From a gamma proteobacterium symbiont of Stewartia floridana (lineage in GTDB: Bacteria; Pseudomonadota; Gammaproteobacteria; Chromatiales; Chromatiaceae), in assembly GCA_003676145.1 (NCBI GenBank), contig NAUB01000027.1:62001-126000 (forward strand): a stretch of DNA of 64,000 bases, given 5' to 3'. A program made the position numbers and the translations under genes. Below the pieces are notes generated by a model. That model saw only the letters and a program-made list of their open reading frames with translations, made no database searches and was not told where the DNA came from. Numbering within the stretch: the stretch's first letter is position 1; each line of letters opens with the position of its first letter. Below are positions 58,279-64,000 of the stretch, piece by piece.

Positions 58279-58708
58279 CAAGACCGTTTAATCCTGTCCA
58301 CTTGATGGACAGGGTATATGGCCGCTTGGGGCTTATACCAAGCAAGCCTCGTCCCCCTAGTTCTCGGTTACGGGCCGGGAATGGTCACCTGTCCGGCCAG
58401 GGACAAGAGGTAGTGCTGCTGTTCGAATCGAGTCAATTGTCGACAAGCACAGCTGTGCAGTGCCAGGGGAGAAGTACCGACGGATGCCCGAAGCACCGGT
58501 CCACTGACTATGGGTAAGCGGACCAATTCGTGTGAGGTAAAAACCTCTCACTTCAACATCAAGAAGATGATACGACGCAAACGGACAAATTGTCTGACTG
58601 TGTCACGTGGTCTCGAAGATATCCTAAAGGATAAGCAGAAGATCATTGTTTAACCGAATCATCCAGCCATTTGGCTGGTCACATAAACCAATTTAACGGG
58701 AGTCGACT
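58279..58708 (+). ncRNA. Hairpin-rich leader RNA upstream of the rtcB operon
   Basis: Short perfect stems follow one another: CCTGTCCA/TGGACAGG (58293-58313), GCTTGG/CCAAGC (58324-58343), GGCCGG/CCGGCC (58373-58398), GCACAGCTGTGC (palindrome near 58447-58458), GAGGT/ACCTC (58534-58547), TATCC/GGATA (58620-58633) and CCAGCC/GGCTGG (58663-58678). No coding frame is supported. It is likely a structured 5' leader or a processed RNA; a function connected to RNA repair is an inference. Confidence 0.5.
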
Positions 58709-58816
58709 ATGTACAAATTTTCAATCTTAATCCGCCAACCAATCTGCACCTCAGCAACCAAGGAGAGCGAACATGGAGCAGAACGACTTAAAGGAGCTGC
58801 TGGCCTGTCTGCCTAA
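58709..58816 (+). CDS. Possible 35-residue leader peptide
   Basis: ATG at 58709 preceded by GGGAG at 6 nt; begins MYKFSILIRQPICTSATKES, stop TAA at 58814-58816. It overlaps the start of the next gene in another frame, so its translation could affect that gene's expression. No similarity was recognised; chance occurrence is possible. Confidence 0.35.
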   Translation: MYKFSILIRQPICTSATKESEHGAERLKGAAGLSA

Positions 58817-59720
58817 AGAGAGAACCCTCTATCCCTACTGCCAGGATTACTACGCAGTGCAACTGCTGCAGATCGCAGCGGAGAAGCACCTGTCGATTCA
58901 AGCAATAAAGGGTTCCAGCTTTAGCCGACTGCTGAACAAGCCATCGATAACCTCACTACTCAGCAGCTGTGGCAATGGCTCTATCAGCAGCGAACTGTTG
59001 AGCAGCTATTGGCAGGAGCCCGGCACCACCTACCTGGTTACCACCGGTATCTGGGGCAGCAAATCCGACCGGTATGCACAGACCTCCAGGCCCGGTATCA
59101 ATCTGGTGCTGCGTCTTAATTTCAACCATCAGCACGACCAGATGTTTCGTCAATCGATCCACCCGGTTGAGGATGGCGTATTCAACAACTGGGGACATCC
59201 GGTACTGCAGCGGGGCGATCGCAGCTACTACCGGGAGACCCTGGCCTGGTCACGACTGGATATCGACCTTCAACTGGGCGAAGTACTGATCGAAGAGATC
59301 CAGAGCGACTGGGTCAGAGATGTCCGCTGGCTGGACAAGTGGCGTCAGTGCTGCGCAACGGATGAGCATCCCATGCATTGCTACAGCTTCAATACCACCG
59401 CTGCAATGGCTGGACGTTATCTGAATTTTGTGCAACCGCTGCTGAAGCAGTGGAATCAGGCGATGCTTGCGGCAACCATCGACTTTATCCATCGGGAACT
59501 GGGAGTGAAACGTATCTGGTTCCACAGCTGGGAAGTGGGTAACTACCTGAAGCGTATCAAAGGCAGCTATGCACCACCCAGGTCACTCTACACCAGCCTG
59601 CCAAAGCAGTTCTGTTTCGAACTGACAGATCAACTGCCGGCTCTGTTGAGTGACAAACGCACGAGCAAACGTCTACGTCGGGGAAAAATATCGCCCCGTT
59701 TTTATAAATTGGAACTATAA
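58773..59720 (+). CDS. Unrecognised protein with EIQSDW motif, in rtcB operon
   Basis: A 315-residue cytoplasmic protein with AAGGAGAG well placed before the ATG. Residues ~168-182 read GEVLIEEIQSDWVRD; a similar EIQSDW motif is, from memory, found in large multidomain phage proteins of unknown role. Another distinctive part is RIWFHSWEVGNYLKRIKGSY (~250-270). The C-terminus is basic (KRTSKRLRRGKISPRFYK), suggesting nucleic-acid contact. No catalytic family was assigned. It ends 12 bp before the rtcB start, so a part in RNA repair or in handling the leader RNA is plausible but unproven. Confidence 0.7.
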   Translation: MEQNDLKELLACLPKERTLYPYCQDYYAVQLLQIAAEKHLSIQAIKGSSFSRLLNKPSITSLLSSCGNGSISSELLSSYWQEPGTTYLVTTGIWGSKSDRYAQTSRPGINLVLRLNFNHQHDQMFRQSIHPVEDGVFNNWGHPVLQRGDRSYYRETLAWSRLDIDLQLGEVLIEEIQSDWVRDVRWLDKWRQCCATDEHPMHCYSFNTTAAMAGRYLNFVQPLLKQWNQAMLAATIDFIHRELGVKRIWFHSWEVGNYLKRIKGSYAPPRSLYTSLPKQFCFELTDQLPALLSDKRTSKRLRRGKISPRFYKLEL

Positions 59721-59732
59721 AGGAATATGACT

Positions 59733-60932
59733 ATGCCTATTCTACAAACACTCAACAAAGGAAAGGTACCGGTCCACATCTGGACCGGCGATACGGAATC
59801 CACAGCACTCAACCAGCTGGAGAATGTATCCCGTATGCCTTTCATCCATCACCACGTGGCGGCGATGCCCGACGTCCATACGGGTATCGGTGCGACTGTC
59901 GGTTCAGTGATTCCCACCAAGGGGGCAATTGTACCGGCGGCAGTCGGGGTGGATATCGGTTGCGGTATGAATGCCATCCGTTTATCCCTGACAGCAGCCG
60001 AGCTGCCGGACAGCCTGCGCATGCTGCGTAATCGTATCGAACAGGCGATTCCGGTGGGATTCGAAATGCACGATCGGGATCCGGTCAAACGCTCAACCAT
60101 TGTGCCTTTGGCAAAACGGCTGGATCAGATTCTCGATCGGCATCCGGCAATCACCAGGATGCAGCGCAAGCGTCCCTACGACATCTGGGTCCGTCAGCTG
60201 GCGACCCTGGGTGGCGGTAACCATTTCATCGAGCTCTGCCTGGATGAAAACGATGCGGTCTGGGTCATGCTGCACTCCGGTTCCCGGGGTATCGGCAATG
60301 TGATTGGCCGCTACTTCATCGAACTGGCGCGTAAGGATATGGGCGATCAGTTGGGGCGGTTACCCGATCGGGATCTGGCCTACTTCAGCGAGGGTGCGCA
60401 GCATTTCGATGACTATATCGAAGCGGTCGATTGGGCTCAGGACTACGCCATGATCAACCGCCGGGAGATGATGCAGCATATGCTGGATGTGCTGGGGAGG
60501 CACCTGCCTCACTTCACCATCACCAAAGAGGCGATCAACTGTCACCATAACTATGTGGTACGGGAGCACCACTTTGGTGCTGAGGTCTATGTCACCCGCA
60601 AAGGTGCCATACGTGCCGGTGAAGGGGAACTGGGTATCATCCCCGGTTCGATGGGCGCCAAATCCTACATCGTCCGAGGCAAGGGTAGCGAGGCGTCGTT
60701 CTGCTCCTGCTCCCATGGTGCAGGACGCCGCATGTCCCGTTCAAAGGCCAAGCGGCAGTTCAACCGGGCCGACCTGGAATCCCAGACCCAAGGCGTTGAG
60801 TGCCGCAAGGACAAAGGGGTGATCGATGAGATCCCCGCTGCCTATAAGGACATCGATCAGGTGATGGCCAACCAGAACGACCTGGTTGAAGTGGTACACA
60901 CCCTGAAGCAGGTGATGTGTGTAAAAGGTTAA
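59733..60932 (+). CDS. rtcB: RNA-splicing ligase RtcB
   Basis: A 399-residue GTP/Mn-dependent ligase joining 2',3'-cyclic-phosphate or 3'-phosphate RNA ends to 5'-OH ends. Metal and nucleotide residues are present: AAVGVDIGCGMNA (Cys), LGGGNHFIELC, LHSGSRGIGN, GSMGAKSYIVRG, and SCSHGAGRRMSR, whose His is the guanylylation site. Start set at ATG 59733, which has AAGGA at ~8 nt; an ATG 6 nt earlier is too close to it. No rtcA or sigma54 regulator rtcR is nearby; regulation instead may involve the HTH gene and boxA leader. Confidence 0.95.
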   Translation: MPILQTLNKGKVPVHIWTGDTESTALNQLENVSRMPFIHHHVAAMPDVHTGIGATVGSVIPTKGAIVPAAVGVDIGCGMNAIRLSLTAAELPDSLRMLRNRIEQAIPVGFEMHDRDPVKRSTIVPLAKRLDQILDRHPAITRMQRKRPYDIWVRQLATLGGGNHFIELCLDENDAVWVMLHSGSRGIGNVIGRYFIELARKDMGDQLGRLPDRDLAYFSEGAQHFDDYIEAVDWAQDYAMINRREMMQHMLDVLGRHLPHFTITKEAINCHHNYVVREHHFGAEVYVTRKGAIRAGEGELGIIPGSMGAKSYIVRGKGSEASFCSCSHGAGRRMSRSKAKRQFNRADLESQTQGVECRKDKGVIDEIPAAYKDIDQVMANQNDLVEVVHTLKQVMCVKG

Positions 60933-60983
60933 GTGGGCCGGGCCAAGGCCCACTTATTTTGTATTGATATTGAGGAATCAACG

Positions 60984-61166
60984 ATGAAGAAAACAGCTAA
61001 CAGATCACGCAATCTGTTGCACAACCACCCGATGCTGCGCAAAGGGGGAGTGCATGACAAATCCAATAAGGCTAAACGCCGAAAAGAGAAACAAAACCTG
61101 CGCAAGGTGTGGTTTTCTCTGAGTGCATATTGTGTACTGAGAGAAAACCACCCTGCCGGTACATAG
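60984..61166 (+). CDS. Small basic protein downstream of rtcB
   Basis: A 60-residue, highly basic protein, GAGG 8 nt before the ATG, 51 bp after rtcB. The core reads MLRKGGVHDKSNKAKRRKEK, suggesting RNA or ribosome binding. The last ~18 residues are encoded by a hairpin (stem arms 61109-61120 and 61140-61151, 12 bp, perfect), so the original C-terminus may have been replaced by an inserted palindrome. The family is not known to me with certainty. Confidence 0.65.
   Translation: MKKTANRSRNLLHNHPMLRKGGVHDKSNKAKRRKEKQNLRKVWFSLSAYCVLRENHPAGT
61109..61151. repeat. 12-bp stem hairpin at the end of the small basic gene
   Basis: GTGGTTTTCTCT (61109-61120) and AGAGAAAACCAC (61140-61151) pair perfectly around a 19-nt loop. 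No T-tract follows. It may be a mobile palindromic unit or an mRNA-stabilising hairpin. Confidence 0.75.
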
Positions 61167-61172
61167 AATTCA

Positions 61173-61201
61173 GTCCGCAAATGAACGCCGATAAACGCAA
61201 A
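61173..61201. repeat. Dispersed GCAAATGAACGC repeat, single arm (copy 3)
   Basis: GTCCGCAAATGAACGCCGAT and the following bases match one arm of the repeat seen at 43007, 54630, 62526 and 63841. No second arm was found in the next 400 bp, so this is a solo or eroded copy. Confidence 0.65.
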
Positions 61202-61284
61202 AAGAGAGTTGGGTATAGTACAAGACTCCAGGTCATCCAGGCATCTACAAATCAGTCTCGGAAGTAAATCAGTACATCTGTGTC

Positions 61285-61545
61285 TTATCAAAGCGACTCT
61301 GGTGGGGCATGGCCCCACCCTACCATTGAATTCAGGGTGTAGGGTGGGGCCATGCCCCACCAATCATGGTTTGAGTAAGCACCACTCAGGTCTGCCTTGT
61401 AAAGCTTATGAATCCCTTTTATGCCCATAGGATCAACTTTCAACCACCAAACACACTTTATATCTTCTTCCTGAATGCGACATATCGGTGGATCGATCAA
61501 AGCATCATCAAGCTGTTTCTAAAGTATCGAAATATCCATCGTTCT
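61285..61545 (-). pseudogene. Possible gene remnant cut by a palindromic repeat
   Basis: Minus-strand frame: MDISIL, then an in-frame TAG, then about 47 residues including CRIQEEDIKCVWWLKVDPMG and LYKADLSGAYSNHDWW, which look like genuine protein. The frame then runs into the 61300-61362 palindrome (GMAPPYTLNSMVGWGHAPP) and stops. No family was identified. An in-frame stop and a repeat-derived tail suggest a truncated dead gene. Confidence 0.35.
61300..61362. repeat. Perfect 24-bp inverted repeat (GGTGGGGC palindrome unit)
   Basis: Arms 61300-61323 and 61339-61362 are exact complements with a 15-nt loop. Each arm is itself a hairpin (GGTGGGGC ATG GCCCCACC type). This is a typical form of a dispersed palindromic element. 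Confidence 0.92.
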
Positions 61546-61724
61546 GAATTGATAACTTTTGTGTCTTTTACTCCGTAGAGCTACCAGTCATTCACCCCTT
61601 CACCTATGCTACAGACTGTGTCTGAGGTCGCCTGGAAAGCGTTGACCCACAACACTGAAAACAGAATAACGATTTTGTGATTGATGTTGAATCACCTATC
61701 AAAAACCCCATAAGGAGAGACCCT

Positions 61725-61928
61725 ATGTCAGTTGCAAAAGTTACCGAAATCATCACTTCATCCAGCAAGAGTTTTGATGACGCTGTCACCAAAGGAATCA
61801 AGCGTGCAAACAAGACTTTGAAAAATATCAAAGGGGCCTGGGTCAAGGATCAGCAACTGTCGGTGAGTAACGGCAAGATCACCGATTACCGGGTAACACT
61901 GAAAGTCACCTTTGTATTGAAAGACTGA
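61725..61928 (+). CDS. Dodecin (flavin-binding storage protein)
   Basis: A 67-residue protein matching bacterial dodecins over its whole length: MSVAKVTEIITSSSKSFDDA, then GAWVKDQQLSVSNGKITDYR. Dodecins form hollow 12-mers that bind flavin pairs; the Trp (~39) that stacks on the isoalloxazine is present. AAGGAGAG lies before the ATG at 61725; an upstream in-frame start is not needed. Confidence 0.94.
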   Translation: MSVAKVTEIITSSSKSFDDAVTKGIKRANKTLKNIKGAWVKDQQLSVSNGKITDYRVTLKVTFVLKD

Positions 61929-62000
61929 ATAACCGATTCAGCCGGATATTTAACGGCAGAGATTAGGCAACAACATAATTTACGATAGGAGCACGCAGCA

Positions 62001-62432
62001 ATGGGACTGTTTGATTTCGCATCCGATTTAGGTAAAAAACTGTTCGGCAAGGATGATGATCCGGCAGAGAAGATAAAGCAGCAGATAGAATCGGACAATC
62101 CGGGTATTGAGGATCTGGATGTCAGTTATGATAACGGCAAGGTGATCCTGTCAGGCAATGCGGAAACGGCTGATGCTTTGGAAAAGGGCGTCCTGATCGC
62201 CGGGAATGTTGTCGGCGTCAGTGAGGTAAGTGCTGATGGCGTGACAGCACCAGAGCAACAAGCGAAGGTGGAATACTATACGATCGTCAGTGGAGACACT
62301 CTATCGGCAATCGCCAAACGCTTCCTCGGCAATGCCTCGGCCTACCCGAAGATTTTTGAAGCAAACCGGGAAGTGATCAAAGATCCCAACCTGATCTATC
62401 CGGGACAGAAGATCCGCATCCCCCTGGACTGA
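62001..62432 (+). CDS. kbp: Kbp/YgaU-like BON-LysM protein
   Basis: A 143-residue protein with the same order as E. coli Kbp (YgaU): amphipathic N-terminus MGLFDFASDLGKKLFG, BON domain (~25-90) and LysM domain (~93-142: YYTIVSGDTLSAIAKRFLGN, then YPGQKIRIP). E. coli Kbp is a cytoplasmic potassium-binding protein; K+ binding here is by homology. There is no signal peptide. GGAG precedes the ATG. A strong terminator follows. Confidence 0.9.
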   Translation: MGLFDFASDLGKKLFGKDDDPAEKIKQQIESDNPGIEDLDVSYDNGKVILSGNAETADALEKGVLIAGNVVGVSEVSADGVTAPEQQAKVEYYTIVSGDTLSAIAKRFLGNASAYPKIFEANREVIKDPNLIYPGQKIRIPLD

Positions 62433-62469
62433 CCGTTTGATCAGATTATAAGGGATGGTCGACTCATTG

Positions 62470-62495
62470 AATCCCCGTAACAGCGGGGATTTTTT
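62470..62495 (+). terminator. Rho-independent terminator after kbp
   Basis: AATCCCCG (62470-62477) and CGGGGATT (62484-62491) with a 6-nt loop, running into T-tract to 62495. Confidence 0.88.
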
Positions 62496-62525
62496 GTATG
62501 TGGTTAAAGACATTGAGATCTCTGT

Positions 62526-62749
62526 TGGCCGCGAATGGACGCCAGTCACCGCAAAGGGTCGCAAATGGCAGTGGAGATGAAAAAGTACCAGTACCCCCCC
62601 TTACTGCACTCTACTGTCTTGCGTAAAACAAATACATCAACTGAAGCCCTGGTCAGGCGACAGTGGATGTGGGTTGACTCAGTTTCAAATCATCAGACCA
62701 ACCGGAGTATTGGCGATTATTTGCGGTGACTGGCCTCCATTCGCGGCCA
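62526..62749. repeat. Dispersed inverted repeat, copy 4 (29/30 arms)
   Basis: Arms 62526-62555 and 62720-62749, 30 bp each with one mismatch, outermost bases TGGCCGCGAATGGA. The 164-bp interior is non-coding. Same family as the copy in the nuo operon. The form is that of a small MITE-like element; no target-site duplication was seen with certainty. Confidence 0.85.
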
Positions 62750-62965
62750 AGATTGCTCTTCACTTATCGGGCGAATTTGAAAGGTGCGCCATTAACTTTC
62801 CATGCCGCCATCCCAATGGCTCCCTTAATTGACAGATTAAAGTCGAGGGATTGTCTTGTATGCGGTCAGCACACTGTAACCGCATAAAAGAATGGCCATC
62901 CATAGTAAAACTTGCGTTAATAGTGATCACTCAGAATCAACACCATTCAGTCGGTATTAGATCCT

Positions 62966-63763
62966 ATGGATGCAATGCAGCGATTACTCGAAATCATGGG
63001 CAAATTACGCGATCCGGATAAGGGTTGTCCCTGGGATCTGCGTCAGACCTACGCCACCATCGTTCCCTATACCCTCGAAGAGGCCTATGAAGTCGCCGAT
63101 ACCATTCAGCGGGGCGAGATGGATGAACTGCGGGATGAACTGGGCGACCTGTTATTCCAAATCGTCTTTTACAGCCAGATCGCCCGGGAAGAGGGCCATT
63201 TCGATTTCAATGATGTGGCAAGCGGAATTTGTGAAAAGATGATCCGGCGCCACCCCCATGTGTTTGCCGATGCGGAGTATCAGAGTGACGAACAGTTGCG
63301 CCAGGCCTGGGAACAGCAGAAGGCGGATGAACGAGCCGAGCAGAAACAATCATCAACATCGAGTCATATGGATGGGGTGGCCCATGCCCTGCCAGCCTTG
63401 ATCAGAGCAGAAAAACTGCAGAAAAGGGCTGCCCGGGTCGGCTTCGACTGGCCGGATGCACAAGGGGCATTCGATAAAGTCAGCGAGGAGTTCGAGGAAG
63501 TTCGCCATGAACTGGAAAACCTCGATCGGCAACCTCTGCAGGATGAACTGGGTGACCTGATGTTTGCCATGGTCAACGTGGTACGACTCTTGGGTATGGA
63601 CGCGGAACAGACCTTGACTCAAGCCAACATGAAGTTTGAGAGGCGCTTTCGCGCCTTGGAAGAGAAGCTGCAGCAACAGGGGATCACTGACCTGAAGACA
63701 CAAAGCCTGGAGCAACTCGATACCGTCTGGGAGCAAGTGAAACAGGCAGAGCGGGAGAAATGA
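62966..63763 (+). CDS. mazG: Nucleoside triphosphate pyrophosphohydrolase MazG
   Basis: A 265-residue, two-domain MazG that hydrolyses NTPs to NMP and PPi, a housekeeping and stress function. The first domain has CPWDLRQTYATIVPYTLEEAYEV with following DELRDELGDLLFQIVF. The second repeats the pattern as VSEEFEEVRHEL and DELGDLMFAMVNVVRL, carrying the metal-binding EExxE/D pairs. The interdomain linker (QKADERAEQKQSSTSS) is Gln/Glu-rich. Length matches the family. Confidence 0.95.
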   Translation: MDAMQRLLEIMGKLRDPDKGCPWDLRQTYATIVPYTLEEAYEVADTIQRGEMDELRDELGDLLFQIVFYSQIAREEGHFDFNDVASGICEKMIRRHPHVFADAEYQSDEQLRQAWEQQKADERAEQKQSSTSSHMDGVAHALPALIRAEKLQKRAARVGFDWPDAQGAFDKVSEEFEEVRHELENLDRQPLQDELGDLMFAMVNVVRLLGMDAEQTLTQANMKFERRFRALEEKLQQQGITDLKTQSLEQLDTVWEQVKQAEREK

Positions 63764-63840
63764 AATAGGCCGGATGGCACTTCCTTAAGCTATTTACAAC
63801 GATAACTTGGAGAAGAAGTTGGGCCAGCCTAAGAGATTAA

Positions 63841-63937
63841 CCGCGAATGAACGCCAATCACCGCGAATTTTCGCAATTGAACTCCTCTACGTGAGAGTTA
63901 TTCGCGGAATTTTGCGGTGATTGGCGTTCATTGGCGG
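63841..63937. repeat. Dispersed inverted repeat, copy 5
   Basis: Arms 63841-63864 and 63914-63937 (24 bp, one mismatch), beginning CCGCGAATGAACGCCAATCA. A second conserved block (CGCGAATT-like) lies inward on both sides. It follows mazG directly and nothing else was recognised up to the window end. Confidence 0.85.
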
Positions 63938-64000
63938 CTTGTTGCCTTCAATCAGAGCCACTCCGGTTAGGGGCCTGATAGTAATCCGGCTAAGACCGAA

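Larger units (their letters stand above)
58139..58708 (+). other. Non-coding stretch upstream of the rtcB operon
   Basis: No supported gene. It holds the terminator above, a boxA-like element and a long leader with many hairpins. A 71-residue plus frame (from 58305) lacks a ribosome site and lies across the hairpins. Confidence 0.6.
61167..61724. other. Repeat-rich intergenic region
   Basis: No intact gene. It contains a half-copy of the dispersed repeat (61173-61201), a 24-bp perfect inverted repeat (61300-61362), and a possible gene remnant on the minus strand (61285-61545). A good AAGGAGAG site for dodecin lies at the right edge. Confidence 0.6.
62433..62965. other. Intergenic region with terminator and repeat element
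   Basis: It contains the kbp terminator, then a full copy of the dispersed inverted repeat (62526-62749) with a 164-bp interior. An in-frame 64-residue plus ORF across the left arm is not supported. The 62750-62965 part should hold the mazG promoter. Confidence 0.6.

Noticed and set aside
58410-58460. tRNA-like element, suggested by GTTCGAATC
   Set aside because: The bases around the T-loop-like motif do not form a 5-bp T-stem, and no acceptor or CCA end could be placed.
58305-58517. 70-residue ORF inside the rtcB leader
   Set aside because: It has no ribosome-binding site, runs through several perfect hairpins, and has no protein-like pattern.
62535-62729. 64-residue ORF after kbp
   Set aside because: It begins and ends within the arms of the dispersed inverted repeat and shows no coding features.

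Overview
The window reads as chromosome of a gammaproteobacterium, most likely a sulfur oxidiser of the Chromatiales / Sedimenticola / Thiodiazotropha kind. That placement is an inference from gene content: a TsdA-like dihaem cytochrome c beside a SulP anion transporter, a second SulP transporter, a 14-gene complex I operon with separate nuoC and nuoD, and the block folP-glmM-tpiA-secG-tRNA-Leu-nuo. No rRNA, insertion sequence, CRISPR array or prophage was seen.

Layout. (1) 244-15769: a 3375-residue repeat adhesin (minus strand) faces a three-gene type I secretion operon (plus strand: two different ABC subunits, then an HlyD-type adaptor). (2) 16025-18494: a small secreted protein and a SulP/STAS transporter. 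(3) 18768-31643: a signalling region. A secreted PhnD-like binding protein overlaps a HAMP-PAS-GGDEF-EAL protein. Convergent to it is an eight-gene minus-strand operon: TPR-like protein, receiver-like protein, small GTPase, two Roadblock-type proteins, a protoglobin, an Aer-type PAS protein and a PhnD-like protein without a signal peptide. A lipoprotein and a double-receiver protein with degenerate GGDEF/EAL-like halves follow. (4) 31712-37368: TsdA-like cytochrome, SulP transporter, a decayed multicopper-oxidase remnant, and a large calcium-repeat lipoprotein. (5) 37678-57132, minus strand: folP, glmM, tpiA, secG, tRNA-Leu(GAG), terminator, nuoA-N, tRNA-fMet. (6) 57264-61166: a lambda-type HTH regulator divergent from a small ORF, then a boxA-like element, a hairpin-rich leader of about 430 nt, an unrecognised protein with an EIQSDW motif, rtcB and a small basic protein. 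(7) 61725-63763: dodecin, a Kbp/YgaU-like BON-LysM protein, and mazG.

Working together. The adhesin is probably exported by the adjacent secretion genes; no TolC is present in the window. The GTPase/Roadblock operon joins possible haem/gas, redox and ligand inputs to a small GTPase switch, next to c-di-GMP-type proteins. TsdA would pass thiosulfate electrons to the respiratory chain, and complex I handles NADH. The rtcB locus looks like an RNA-repair operon with an unusual structured leader. Intergenic spaces from 43 kb onward carry several copies of a palindromic repeat, one of them inside the nuo operon.

Strongest candidates for something undescribed: the GTPase-Roadblock-protoglobin-PAS-PhnD operon (22188-27639) and the boxA/structured-leader/rtcB locus (57890-61166).
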